55,004 bases of DNA from Clostridia bacterium (GTDB lineage Bacteria > Bacillota > Clostridia > UMGS1810), in the NCBI GenBank assembly GCA_017416845.1, contig JAFQBA010000089.1:1-55004 (forward strand), read 5' to 3'. The notes below the pieces were generated by a model that did no database searches, was not told the DNA's origin, and worked only from the letters and a program-made list of their open reading frames with translations. Made by a program: the position numbers and the translations under genes. Shown one piece after another: positions 25,079 through 34,629 of the stretch (within the stretch, counting starts at the first letter, position 1; each line of letters begins with the position of its first letter).

Positions 25079-25759
25079 TTAATTTACATTAAATAATGAA
25101 CGTCCGGGCCTGATTATCGTAGAGCCTTCCTCTACAGCAACAGCATAATCGTCGCTCATGCCCATAGAAAGGTATTGCATGCTCACATTCTTATAGCCTC
25201 TTGACAAAATGTCAAGCGACAAATTTCGTAAAGCAGAAAAAACCATGCGAAGCTTTTCCTCAGATGCACCAAGAGGTGCCATTGTCATAAGCCCCTTTAT
25301 ACAAATGTTTTTCATGGGAATAATCGCCTCGATCAGTGAATAAACTTCATCCGGATCAATACCATCCTTGTTTTCCTCACCGGAATTCACCTCGATGAGT
25401 ATATCCATAACCTTGCCTATTTTCTCGCATTGGCGGTTTATTTCAGAAGCAAGCTTCAGTGATTCAACCGAGTGAATCATACATACTTTATCAGCAATAT
25501 ACTTCACCTTGTTACTCTGCAAGTGGCCTATAATGTGCCAGCGTACATTTTTAACTACATCGTCATACTTGCTCATAAGTTCCTGAACACGGTTTTCACC
25601 GATGTCGGTAATGCCAAGCGATATAGCTTCATTTATCTCGGCGGCACTACGAGTCTTTGTAACCGCAAGAATAAGCACATCATCGGGATTTCTTCCGCAT
25701 TTACTGCACGCGGCTTCTATATTTGTTTTTATTAAATCAAGATTATCTTTAATTGACAC
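25079..25759 (-). CDS. yggS: YggS family pyridoxal phosphate homeostasis protein
   Basis: A 226-aa PLP-binding protein with an alanine-racemase-like N-terminal barrel but no racemase domain. The PLP lysine is K35 in ILAVTKTRS. IGENRVQELMSKYDDV, WHIIGHLQSNKVK and the phosphate-loop residues in MGMSDDYAVAVEEGSTIIRPG are family marks. YggS/YlmE proteins keep free PLP and amino-acid pools in balance. The start is a GTG at 25759 with AAGGAGTG 7 bases upstream. Confidence 0.93.
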   Translation of the reverse strand: MSIKDNLDLIKTNIEAACSKCGRNPDDVLILAVTKTRSAAEINEAISLGITDIGENRVQELMSKYDDVVKNVRWHIIGHLQSNKVKYIADKVCMIHSVESLKLASEINRQCEKIGKVMDILIEVNSGEENKDGIDPDEVYSLIEAIIPMKNICIKGLMTMAPLGASEEKLRMVFSALRNLSLDILSRGYKNVSMQYLSMGMSDDYAVAVEEGSTIIRPGRSLFNVN

Positions 25760-25791
25760 TGCGAATCACTCCTTGTTTGCATAAATTAAAA

Positions 25792-26982
25792 TCAATTTAC
25801 AATGATTTCGTCGTACAACAACAATGCATTTGGATTAATTACGGTTGTATTCATTTTTACAATTGCTATTTCCGAATCCTTATAAATTATTTCTGTTTCA
25901 CGAAATTTTGTTGTATTCTCTGTTTTTACATATACACCGGCCTTACCGTTCTTAACTCTTATTGCTGAAAGAGGCACCTCAAGGCCCGTATAGCTTTCTT
26001 TAACTACGGTAACATTCATGAAGCGACTTTCCATAACATAGTCACTTCCCGATATGGAAGAAAGCGTTATAACATATTTGTCACCCTTGGAAGGAGAGAT
26101 ATATTTTACGGTTGTCGCTATATCTTTGCTTTCCCCGGAAATCCTTATGGTTATCTCATCACCGATTTTAAAGTTTTTGGCATCATTTTCGGTAGCGAGC
26201 ATAGATATCCACCACTCGGAATTATCTACAATTTTACATACCTTCGTTTTGTCTTTGGAATCTGAACCGTCATTTTTCTTTTCGCGGATTGCCTCAAAAT
26301 CATCAACGGTCATAGAGAGCGCTGTTTGTGATCCGAGAATCCCCTCAAAACCATCCAGATGTGTGGTAAAAACACCATGACACGGAGATATAATTTCTTC
26401 TTTGTTTACATTGACAGAGCTTTCTATCTGAGCTTTTTCATTTAAAAGCTCATCCACGGTCTTAACCACAGGCTTCTCATCATTATCAAAGGAAGTTTTC
26501 TTTTCGAGCAAAATGGATATATCATTTTTCAAAACACCCACATTGCTCATATCTCTGCCGATTGCCGCAAATATAATCTCCTGCTTTTTCTGTGTTATAT
26601 CCTGATTAATTTTATCCTCACTGACTCCGAGCATATTCAATTCATCTGACGATAATGATGCTTCATCTATAGCTGCGTTTATTTCATTAAGCCTGGCTTT
26701 TGTATCCGCATCAATTTCTCCGTCATAAAACACCCCTAATATCTTTCCGTTTTTTACCATCTGATTTTCAGGAACAGCAGGATCAAACCAGCCGCTTCCC
26801 TCCATAGATGTGGTAACCAGCTTTTCATTTCGGCTTACGATGCCGTCAAAATTATACTTTATCTCTACGGTATTTACCCGTGCAACTGTTGTTATCTCCG
26901 GTGTTGTATAGAAGCTTATAAGATTATAAACAACAAACACGATAACTGCCAACAACGCAAGTCTTGAGATTAATTTTTTCAA
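25792..26982 (-). CDS. HlyD-like envelope adaptor protein
   Basis: A 396-aa protein with one N-terminal membrane helix (about residues 5-24) and the rest outside the cell. The layout fits a HlyD/RND membrane-fusion adaptor: a biotinyl-lipoyl-like half (VEIKYNFDGIVSRNEKLVTT), a helical hairpin (about 80-190), the second half (EEIISPCHGVFTTHLDGFEG, about 197) and beta-barrel domains. The start is a TTG at 26982 that overlaps the miaA stop (TTGA), with GAGGTG at good spacing. Similar adaptors occur in this division gene cluster in Clostridia, but no ABC or RND pump gene is near. Its partner is unknown; a role at the division site is only a guess. Confidence 0.75.
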   Translation of the reverse strand: MKKLISRLALLAVIVFVVYNLISFYTTPEITTVARVNTVEIKYNFDGIVSRNEKLVTTSMEGSGWFDPAVPENQMVKNGKILGVFYDGEIDADTKARLNEINAAIDEASLSSDELNMLGVSEDKINQDITQKKQEIIFAAIGRDMSNVGVLKNDISILLEKKTSFDNDEKPVVKTVDELLNEKAQIESSVNVNKEEIISPCHGVFTTHLDGFEGILGSQTALSMTVDDFEAIREKKNDGSDSKDKTKVCKIVDNSEWWISMLATENDAKNFKIGDEITIRISGESKDIATTVKYISPSKGDKYVITLSSISGSDYVMESRFMNVTVVKESYTGLEVPLSAIRVKNGKAGVYVKTENTTKFRETEIIYKDSEIAIVKMNTTVINPNALLLYDEIIVN

Positions 26983-27929
26983 AATGTCACCTCATTTTCA
27001 ACGAGAATTCTCCTGACCTCATCCATCACACTATCGGCATTTTTGCCGCCTGACAGGTCAAGCCAGTTAATTTCACTGTTTCTCCCAAACCATGTGAGCT
27101 GCCTTTTTGCATAGCGTCTCGAATCCCTTTTAAGAATTCTCACCGCCTCATCAAGAGTGCATTTTCCATTGATATACCACAAAAGCTCTTTATAACCAAG
27201 CGCTTGCATTGAAGTATGCGTGCGGTTACATCCGGCTTTATACAAGGTAAATACTTCATCTATAAGCCCGTCCTTCATCATTATATCAACTCTTTTATCA
27301 ATACGCTCATACAGCTCACGACGGTCTCTGGAAATGCCAAAATATATATATTTATATGGAGAAGGCTTTTCTTTTGTTTTTCGGTTATGTTCGGAAATAG
27401 TCTCTCCCGTAAGTCTGTAATATTCGATAGCTCTGATAACTCTCTTTATATTGTTTGGATGAATTGACGCAGCACTCTCATAATCAAAAGATGCAAGAAG
27501 ATTATGTAATGCATCTGCACCATTTTTTTCGGCATAATGCTCAAGTTCCATACGGATCTTCGCATTGCTTCCTGTCTCGGTAAAATCAATCCCCTTTATA
27601 AAGGAATCTGCGTAAAGTCCCGTACCGCCAACCAAAACAACACATTTTCCTCTTTTGAAAATATTCTCCGCCACCGCTCTTGCATCCTTGCAAAATTCGC
27701 TGACGCTGTAGCTTTCCTGCGGTTGGAGTATATCAATAAGATGATGAGGAACTCCAAGTTGCTCATCCGGACGGATCTTAGCTGTACCAATATCCATGCC
27801 TTTGTATACCTGCATGGAATCACATGAGATTATCTCTGCACCCAAAAGCTTTGCAATTTTCACTGAAAGCTCGGTTTTTCCGGACCCCGTGGGCCCTACA
27901 ATGACTATAACTGTCTTTTCAGGGTACAT
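26979..27929 (-). CDS. miaA: tRNA dimethylallyltransferase MiaA
   Basis: A 316-aa enzyme that adds a dimethylallyl group to A37 of tRNAs reading UNN codons. MiaB, encoded upstream in the same run, then methylthiolates the product. The P-loop is IVGPTGSGKTELS (about 9), with SCDSMQVYKGMDIGTAK (about 34), VGGTGLYADSFIKG (about 98) and the C-terminal Arg-rich RDSRRYAKRQLTWF. I chose the ATG at 27929 (AAAGGAG upstream) over a frame start inside mutL. Confidence 0.95.
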   Translation of the reverse strand: MYPEKTVIVIVGPTGSGKTELSVKIAKLLGAEIISCDSMQVYKGMDIGTAKIRPDEQLGVPHHLIDILQPQESYSVSEFCKDARAVAENIFKRGKCVVLVGGTGLYADSFIKGIDFTETGSNAKIRMELEHYAEKNGADALHNLLASFDYESAASIHPNNIKRVIRAIEYYRLTGETISEHNRKTKEKPSPYKYIYFGISRDRRELYERIDKRVDIMMKDGLIDEVFTLYKAGCNRTHTSMQALGYKELLWYINGKCTLDEAVRILKRDSRRYAKRQLTWFGRNSEINWLDLSGGKNADSVMDEVRRILVENEVTF

Positions 27930-27942
27930 GATATTCTCCTTT

Positions 27943-30027
27943 CTATACAATTCTTTTAAACTGTTTTTCCATTTCGTACTTTGTCATGGAAACACAAATA
28001 GGTCTGCCGTGGGGGCATGTGTTAACTGATTCAAAAGATAAAACCTTTTCTGCCAAAGACTCCATTTCAGCTCTTTCCAAAACCCGGTTACCTTTTATGG
28101 CACGTTTACACGCCATGGTGTGAAGAGCTTCTTCCAGAAGGGTTTTCTTAATATCAACGCAGTTTCCGTCAATAAGCTCAGCCACTGCCAAAATGGTGTC
28201 CTTTATATCCGCATCGCCTATTGATGCCGGATATGCACGCACCACTATCGTCGTCTCGCCGAATTGCTCACACTCAAATCCCAGTTCCGCAAAAAAATTC
28301 AGATTCTCACATATTTCCGGAAACTGTGACGCCTCAAAGGTAACCGTTACAGGAACAAGAAGTCTTTGAGAGCTTATTGTCTTTTGACGGTACTCTTCCA
28401 AAAGCTGTTCAAAATACAATCTCTCGTGAGCTGCATGCTGATCAATTATTATCATTTCATTGCCTTTCTGAACAATAATATATGTGGCAAAAACTTGTCC
28501 TACAAGATTGAAATCCACCCCGCATTTAAGCCGGTGAGCAAGCTGATTCACGACATTTTCTTTTTGAGAATCCTCGATTGACTTACACTCTTCAGATTTT
28601 ATTTTTTCAACGGCTTCATCGTCATTTTGAGAATAACCCGACGAAGAAACCGGCGATTTTAAAACATTAATATCGTTAGTGTTGAAAAAAGCATTATTCT
28701 TTATGTGATCGGATATTTCTTCTTCAGCCGGTATTGTGACAGGCATATTCAGGACGGGCTCCTGCTCATGCAACAATTCAGCTTCAGGCTCACATGCAGA
28801 GGAGTTGTTCGATTTAAAATCTGATACAGACTCTGATTTTTGAACCAACTCCGATTTTTGTTTGAATTCCGGATGGGAAAGCGGTTTGTTTTCTGTTTTT
28901 TTATCGTTCAAAAAAACTCTGTCTCTCAAAAAATTAATATCCAGCTGGGTTGCCTCGTTTTTAACCTTTGCAACTTCGGCTCTTACCTTTATCAGATTGT
29001 CATGCTCCTTCTGTTTTGACATCACTGCCTCGGGAACATACTTTTTATCTGAAAGAGAATTTTTTACTGCCCAGTAAATAGAATGATATACCTTTTTGTC
29101 ATCTGAAAAACGCACTTCAATTTTTGTCGGATGAACATTAACATCAACAAAGCTTCCGTTAACACGAATCATCAACACCGCCACAGGATATTTGCCAACC
29201 ATTACAGTGTTTTGAAAAGCCTCCGAAAGTGCTGCGGAAATAATTTTACTCGAAATATAACGTCCGTTAATAAAAAACACCTGTTGACGTCGGTCTTTTC
29301 TTGAAAGCGCAGAATTTCCTACATATCCGGTTACTTCTATTCCGTCTTCGCTATAGCTGACCTCAGACATATTTTTTGGATAATCCTTGCCGTAAACAGC
29401 ATAAATTGCATTCAAAAGCTTGCCGTCACCCGATGATGACACTGTTTGTCTTCCGTTTACTATCAGCTTTATTTTAACCTCCGGATGACTCAGAATCAAT
29501 CGGTTTACCGTTTCGGTAACATATCCGGTTTCGGTTGCATCGTTTTTGAGAAATTTCATTCGCGCGGGAGTATTGAAAAATAAATCACGTACAATTATCG
29601 TCGTTCCGTCTCCGCATCCCGCTTCCTCGTCCTCAAGAATTTCTCCGCCCTCTATTGACACGCATCTGCCGAAAGTATTATCACGTGTTTTTGTAAACAT
29701 ATCGACTCTTGCTACAGCGGCTATGCTGGCAAGAGCCTCTCCGCGAAACCCGAGAGTATATATGGAATTGAGATCTTCTTTCGTACTGATTTTGCTGGTT
29801 GCATGGCGAAGAAATGCCGTTGCGGCCTCTTCAGGCGCAATGCCCGTGCCGTCATCTGTTATGCGGATATAAGTCATTCCGCCTTTTTGAATCTCTATCG
29901 TTACCGATTTTGCACCGGCATCAACACTGTTTTCCACAAGCTCCTTAACCACAGATGCAGGTCGCTCAACGACCTCTCCTGCGGCTATCATATTGGCTAT
30001 AGATTGGGGCAATACATTAATTTTCAT
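27943..30027 (-). CDS. mutL: DNA mismatch repair protein MutL (endonuclease type)
   Basis: A 694-aa protein (if the ATG at 30027 is used; a GTG at 30036 is also possible). The GHKL ATPase shows VKELVENSVDAGAKSV (about 33), TDDGTGI (about 58) and GFRGEALASI (about 91). A low-complexity linker (about 340-480) precedes the dimerisation/endonuclease domain with DQHAAHERLYFEQL (about 530), ACKRAIKG (about 646) and CPHGRPICVSM (about 673). These are the nicking-site motifs of non-E. coli MutL, so no MutH is needed. The start overlaps the mutS stop, which suggests translational coupling. Confidence 0.95.
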   Translation of the reverse strand: MKINVLPQSIANMIAAGEVVERPASVVKELVENSVDAGAKSVTIEIQKGGMTYIRITDDGTGIAPEEAATAFLRHATSKISTKEDLNSIYTLGFRGEALASIAAVARVDMFTKTRDNTFGRCVSIEGGEILEDEEAGCGDGTTIIVRDLFFNTPARMKFLKNDATETGYVTETVNRLILSHPEVKIKLIVNGRQTVSSSGDGKLLNAIYAVYGKDYPKNMSEVSYSEDGIEVTGYVGNSALSRKDRRQQVFFINGRYISSKIISAALSEAFQNTVMVGKYPVAVLMIRVNGSFVDVNVHPTKIEVRFSDDKKVYHSIYWAVKNSLSDKKYVPEAVMSKQKEHDNLIKVRAEVAKVKNEATQLDINFLRDRVFLNDKKTENKPLSHPEFKQKSELVQKSESVSDFKSNNSSACEPEAELLHEQEPVLNMPVTIPAEEEISDHIKNNAFFNTNDINVLKSPVSSSGYSQNDDEAVEKIKSEECKSIEDSQKENVVNQLAHRLKCGVDFNLVGQVFATYIIVQKGNEMIIIDQHAAHERLYFEQLLEEYRQKTISSQRLLVPVTVTFEASQFPEICENLNFFAELGFECEQFGETTIVVRAYPASIGDADIKDTILAVAELIDGNCVDIKKTLLEEALHTMACKRAIKGNRVLERAEMESLAEKVLSFESVNTCPHGRPICVSMTKYEMEKQFKRIV

Positions 30028-32650
30028 AAGTTTCACAAACCTTTTTCTGTAGTCTGTATAACTCGTTAAGAGCTTCGATTGGAGTTAGTGTAGATATATC
30101 CATATTGGAAAGTTCTTCCTTGAGAAGCATCGCACACTCATCACATTGAACAGCGGATGCTTTTTTATCAAAGGATTCAGCCGTACTCAACGCATCAGAT
30201 TGGGGGGGTGATTCTGATTCAAGCTTCAAAAGAACCTCCTTGGCTCGGTCGGTAACCTCTGCAGGCACACCTGCAAGAAGAGCTACCTGTATACCGAAAC
30301 TGTCATCGGTACCGCCTTTAACAATCTTTCTCAGGAAAGTTATGTCGTCACCGCGTTTTTTTACGGCTACAGAATAATTTCGTATACCGGAAGTGGTATT
30401 TTCAAGAGATGTAAGCTCATGATAATGAGTAGCAAACAACGTTTTTGCACCGATATTTTGTTTGTCACATATATACTCCGCCACAGCCCAGGCAATCGAA
30501 AGACCATCAAAGGTTGATGTTCCTCTTCCTATTTCGTCAAGTATGATAAGGCTGTTTGAAGTGGCATTTTTTAAGATGTGTGCAACCTCGTTCATTTCTA
30601 CCATAAACGTGCTCTGTCCCGATGCAAGATCATCGGATGCTCCAACCCTTGTAAATACCGCATCGCACGCACCTATCCGGCATTCACGCGCCGGTACAAA
30701 TGAACCTATCTGAGCCATAATTACAATAAGAGCTGTCTGTCTCATGTATGTTGATTTTCCTGCCATGTTCGGACCGGTAATTATTGAAAACCTGTTGTCT
30801 GAAGTGTCAAGATATGTGTCATTCGGCACAAACAGTGAGTCTTTAAGGGCAGCTTCAACCACAGGGTGTCTGCCATCTTTTATATCAACAACATCAGAGG
30901 AATCTACATTAGGTTTCACATAATTCCTCATGACAGCAACTGTTGCAAGAGAACAAAGCACATCTGTCACCGATACAAGCTTTGCACTCTGTTGAAGAGT
31001 TTTAAGCTGAGAAAGAATCTTTTCCTTAATATGCAAAAAGTTTTCATATTCAAGAGCGTTTGCCTTTTCCTTGGCATTGAGTATATTGGTCTCAAGTTCC
31101 TTGAGTTCCTGAGTTATAAATCTTTCGGCACTTACAAGTGTTTGCTTACGTATATAGGTTTCGGGAACTTTGTCAAGGTTAGATTTGGAAATTTCAATAT
31201 AATATCCGAATACCCTGTTATAGGCAACTTTCAGATTTTTGATACCCGTCTTTTCTCTTTCTTCAGATTCGATTGCAGCAATATATCCTGTACCGTTTTC
31301 CAGAACATCCCTCACACGGTCAAGCTCGGAATCAAAGCCTTTTTTTATCATCCCGCCCTCTTTGACTGTAAAAGGAGGTTCATCAACAATAGCACATTGT
31401 ATGAGCACTCTGAGTTCTGACAACGTATCAAGACTTGCATATATATTGGACAAAAACTGAGATTTGCATTTTTCAAGTGTTTTTTTAATCTCCGGCAAAG
31501 CTTCAAGGCTCTGGCGAAGTGCCACAAAATCTCTTGCGTTACATGAACCGTATACAACCCTCGAAATTATTCTTTCGATATCATATACCATCTTGAGAGC
31601 TTCTGTTAGTTCCTCTCGTACGGACGCATTATCACATAGCTCCTCAACAGCCTCAAGACGCATATTTATCCTGTCCGGATTAATAAGCGGACGGTCAAGC
31701 CACGATTTAAGCCTTCTTGCACCCATCGCAGTTTTTGTTCGGTCGAGTATACCGAGAAGAGAACCTCGTTTTTCTTTATCACGCATTGTTTCGGTTATTT
31801 CCAGATTGCGGAAGGAATTTGCATCTATCTGCATATAGTGAGATGATTCAAAAAGCTTGAGGCTTGTCATGTGAGTAAGATCTATTTTCTGCGTTTCATA
31901 AAGATATGTAAGCATAGCTCCGAGAGAGCTGATGCAATAACGCTTGTCCGCGATACCCAAACGTGCAAGGCTTGTATTTTCAAACTGTCCTTCAATAATT
32001 TCTTTTGATGCAGCTTCATCAAAATATTTTTCTTCTATAAAGCCATCATAAAAGTGATAGCGTTTTTTGAGTTCTATAATTTCATTGCAATATGCTGTAC
32101 CGCCATCGTTTATGAGAATCTCTGAAGGCCTGAAGGTGGCAAGCAGATTCACAAGACCGTTTTCATCAAATTCCATCTCTCCCTGAGACGTGAAAATTTC
32201 TCCGGTAGACACGTCGGCAAAGGAAACACCAAAATTTCCATCTGCAAAATATACACAAGCAAGAAAATTGTTCTCGTCAGTCTGAGGACCTTCGTCAATA
32301 CCCGCTGTTCCCGGGGTAATAACCCTGATAACATCCCTTTTCACAATTCCTTTGGCATCTTTCGGATCTTCAACCTGTTCGCATATTGCAACCTTATATC
32401 CGTTTTTTATAAGCTTTGTAATATATCCCTGAACGCTGTGAAAGGGGACGCCGCACATAGGCGCACGTTCTTCAAGACCGCAGTCTTTGCCCGTCAGGGT
32501 AATTTCCAGAACCTCAGACGCAGTGATTGCATCGTCAAAAAACATCTCGTAAAAATCTCCGAGACGGAAAAACAGTATACAATCTTTATATTCTTCTTTT
32601 ATCTCAAGATATTGCTCCATCATTGGAGTCAATTTCCCTTTGCTTTTCAT
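30017..32650 (-). CDS. mutS: DNA mismatch repair protein MutS
   Basis: An 877-aa mismatch-recognition ATPase. The N-terminal mismatch reader carries FFRLGDFYEMFFDDA (about 23-37, the Phe-x-Glu wedge). The core, clamp and ATPase follow, with Walker A ITGPNMAGKSTYMRQTAL (about 617), Walker B SLIILDEIGRGTSTFDG (about 695) and ATHYHELT (about 735). The C-terminal helix-turn-helix tail is present. Length is standard. AGGAG precedes the ATG. It lies 28 bp after the RicA-like gene. Confidence 0.96.
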   Translation of the reverse strand: MKSKGKLTPMMEQYLEIKEEYKDCILFFRLGDFYEMFFDDAITASEVLEITLTGKDCGLEERAPMCGVPFHSVQGYITKLIKNGYKVAICEQVEDPKDAKGIVKRDVIRVITPGTAGIDEGPQTDENNFLACVYFADGNFGVSFADVSTGEIFTSQGEMEFDENGLVNLLATFRPSEILINDGGTAYCNEIIELKKRYHFYDGFIEEKYFDEAASKEIIEGQFENTSLARLGIADKRYCISSLGAMLTYLYETQKIDLTHMTSLKLFESSHYMQIDANSFRNLEITETMRDKEKRGSLLGILDRTKTAMGARRLKSWLDRPLINPDRINMRLEAVEELCDNASVREELTEALKMVYDIERIISRVVYGSCNARDFVALRQSLEALPEIKKTLEKCKSQFLSNIYASLDTLSELRVLIQCAIVDEPPFTVKEGGMIKKGFDSELDRVRDVLENGTGYIAAIESEEREKTGIKNLKVAYNRVFGYYIEISKSNLDKVPETYIRKQTLVSAERFITQELKELETNILNAKEKANALEYENFLHIKEKILSQLKTLQQSAKLVSVTDVLCSLATVAVMRNYVKPNVDSSDVVDIKDGRHPVVEAALKDSLFVPNDTYLDTSDNRFSIITGPNMAGKSTYMRQTALIVIMAQIGSFVPARECRIGACDAVFTRVGASDDLASGQSTFMVEMNEVAHILKNATSNSLIILDEIGRGTSTFDGLSIAWAVAEYICDKQNIGAKTLFATHYHELTSLENTTSGIRNYSVAVKKRGDDITFLRKIVKGGTDDSFGIQVALLAGVPAEVTDRAKEVLLKLESESPPQSDALSTAESFDKKASAVQCDECAMLLKEELSNMDISTLTPIEALNELYRLQKKVCETYEN

Positions 32651-32678
32651 AGTTTTTCTCCTGTTCCGTGAGTTTCGA

Positions 32679-33068
32679 TCAGTGACATCCTCCGCAAGAT
32701 GAGCAGTTTCCGCTACATCCCGACGATTCGCCGCCTTTTACAAAATATCCGATAATTGTGTTTACCTGTTCAATCATCATGGCAAACGAACGGTTAGCAT
32801 CAAGATAATTCTTAATGTTTTTATTTTCGCAAATTTTATCAAATTCATCCTGATATTCCTGCTTTATAGCTTCGATTTCTTCTTTGGTTATGTCGGGAGA
32901 AGCCATTTTTGCCGAAAGTTCGTCTCTTTTTGCGGCATAGCCTGCCATAAGAGCTGTTGCTTCGGGGTCATTCAGTTGTGCGTCCTCTGCCGCCTTAAGT
33001 GTTGCAAATTCCTGACTGTCGGCAATCATCATGCCGAGTTCCTTTGCTTTCTGAAGTATTTCTTCCAT
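32679..33068 (-). CDS. ricA: YlbF/YmcA (RicA-like) protein with Cys-rich tail
   Basis: A 129-aa helical protein of the YlbF/YmcA family (start at 33068, MEEILQKAKELGMMIADSQE, AAAGGAAG upstream). In B. subtilis, RicA (YmcA), RicF (YlbF) and RicT (YaaT) form a complex that carries [4Fe-4S] clusters, promotes RNase Y-dependent mRNA maturation and affects competence and sporulation. The tail here is GCSGNCSSCGGCH (about 117-129), with four cysteines and a final histidine, a likely metal or Fe-S site. The place between miaB and mutS matches ymcA. RicT is encoded at 37530 and a ferredoxin at 37264. No RicF gene is seen in the window. Confidence 0.82.
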   Translation of the reverse strand: MEEILQKAKELGMMIADSQEFATLKAAEDAQLNDPEATALMAGYAAKRDELSAKMASPDITKEEIEAIKQEYQDEFDKICENKNIKNYLDANRSFAMMIEQVNTIIGYFVKGGESSGCSGNCSSCGGCH

Positions 33069-33090
33069 TGTTATCTTCCTTTCAACATTT

Positions 33091-34521
33091 TTAATCAATA
33101 ATCTTTCCAATGAGTGACCAGGTACGGACATCGGTTATCTCCACATCGGCAAACTCACCTATATATTTGCTGTCGCCTTCAAAATTCACAATTTTTCCGC
33201 CTTCGGTTCTGCCGCTCAATACATTTTCATCTGTTTTGCTTGTGCCTTCAACCAGAACCTTCATCACCTTGCCGCGAAGCGCTTCATTTTTCTCAAGAGA
33301 AATTTCATCCTGAACCTCTAAAAGTCTGTCGAAGCATTCCTTTTTTTCTTCATGAGTGAGCACATCGTCCATAACAGCTGCGGGAGTGCCTGCTCTCTTT
33401 GAATAGATGAATGAAAAAATCGTGTCATAACGCACTTTTCTCAGCACATCCAGAGTATCTTCAAATTCTTCCTTTGTTTCACCGGGAAATCCTACGATGA
33501 TATCGGTTGTAAGAGTAATACCGGGCATTTTTTCTTTTATTTTTTTTATTTTTTCAAGATAACCTTCCTTGGTGTATCGACGGTTCATGACCTCAAGAAC
33601 TCTATTATTGCCCGCCTGCACAGGCAAATGAAGCTGCTTACAGATTTTATCATTAGCCGCCATAGTGTCTATGAGTTTATCGCTTATATCCTTAGGATGG
33701 CTTGTCATAAACCGGATTCTTTCAATACCGTCAATTTTACACGCATCCGAAAGGAGATCAGAAAAATCATAATCACTGTACAAATCCTTTCCGTAAGAAT
33801 TGACATTTTGCCCAAGAAGCGTAATTTCCTTATAACCGGCTGCGGCAAGCGAACGGATTTCACAAAGCACGGCATCCTTTTCACGGCTTCGTTCTCTGCC
33901 TCTTACATAGGGGACGATGCAGTATGAACAAAAATTGTTGCAACCGTACATAACAGATACCCATGCGCAGGGGCCATCTCCTCTGACTACGGGATAGTTT
34001 TCAGCAATACTGCCATCGGTCTCTCTCACATCCACAACTCTCGAAGAATCATCTAAAACCTGCTTAAGCAATGATGGGAAATAGTACAGCGAATGCGTTC
34101 CGAAAACAAGATCAACGTGTTTGTATTTTCGCCTTATGGTGTCGGCAACTTCCTTTTGCTGCATCATACATCCGCAAACACCTATAATAAGACCGGGATT
34201 CTTACTTTTTTTATGTTTGAGCGCACCAAGATTGCCATATACTTTAAGCTCTGCGTTTTCACGCACTGCACAGGTATTATATATTATAAAATCGGCTTCA
34301 TCCTTTGAATCGCTAAGTTCATAGCCCATGGACGAAAGCATTCCCGCAAGGATTTCGGAATCGCTGACATTTTGCTGACAGCCGTACGTTTCGATGAAAG
34401 CTTTTTTCCTTACTCCGCAAAGTCTGTAGAACGCCTCGTTAATCTGAAATATCTGTTCAATTATATCTTTTTGAGCTTCCACAACATCAGGTGAAAGCAC
34501 AACATTTTTTCTATCTGACAT
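33091..34521 (-). CDS. miaB: tRNA methylthiotransferase MiaB
   Basis: A 476-aa radical-SAM enzyme that makes ms2i6A37 in tRNA. The N-terminal UPF0004 domain has its cluster cysteines in ETYGCQQNVSDSE (about 45), YNTCAVRENA (about 86) and GVCGCMMQQ (about 120). The radical-SAM motif is CNNFCSYCIVPYVRGRERSR (about 193-212). A C-terminal TRAM domain (about 408-470) binds tRNA. A 36-residue N-terminal extension is usual in Firmicutes. AAAGGAA precedes the ATG. It heads the long - strand run that includes miaA. Confidence 0.96.
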   Translation of the reverse strand: MSDRKNVVLSPDVVEAQKDIIEQIFQINEAFYRLCGVRKKAFIETYGCQQNVSDSEILAGMLSSMGYELSDSKDEADFIIYNTCAVRENAELKVYGNLGALKHKKSKNPGLIIGVCGCMMQQKEVADTIRRKYKHVDLVFGTHSLYYFPSLLKQVLDDSSRVVDVRETDGSIAENYPVVRGDGPCAWVSVMYGCNNFCSYCIVPYVRGRERSREKDAVLCEIRSLAAAGYKEITLLGQNVNSYGKDLYSDYDFSDLLSDACKIDGIERIRFMTSHPKDISDKLIDTMAANDKICKQLHLPVQAGNNRVLEVMNRRYTKEGYLEKIKKIKEKMPGITLTTDIIVGFPGETKEEFEDTLDVLRKVRYDTIFSFIYSKRAGTPAAVMDDVLTHEEKKECFDRLLEVQDEISLEKNEALRGKVMKVLVEGTSKTDENVLSGRTEGGKIVNFEGDSKYIGEFADVEITDVRTWSLIGKIID

Positions 34522-34587
34522 TTAGTATTCCTTTCGTCAAAACAGGCAAAACACAGCAGCTGTTTTACAAATAATATTTATTATTTA

Positions 34588-34616
34588 ATAATACCACATT
34601 TTTTGCGTTTTGTAAA
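34588..34616 (-). promoter_or_regulatory. Putative promoter of the miaB operon
   Basis: On the - strand: TTTACA (34611-34616), 17-bp spacer, TATTAT (34588-34593), about 67 bases before the miaB ATG. It would drive miaB-ricA-mutS-mutL-miaA and beyond. Confidence 0.5.
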
Positions 34617-34629
34617 CGGAAAAATCTGA

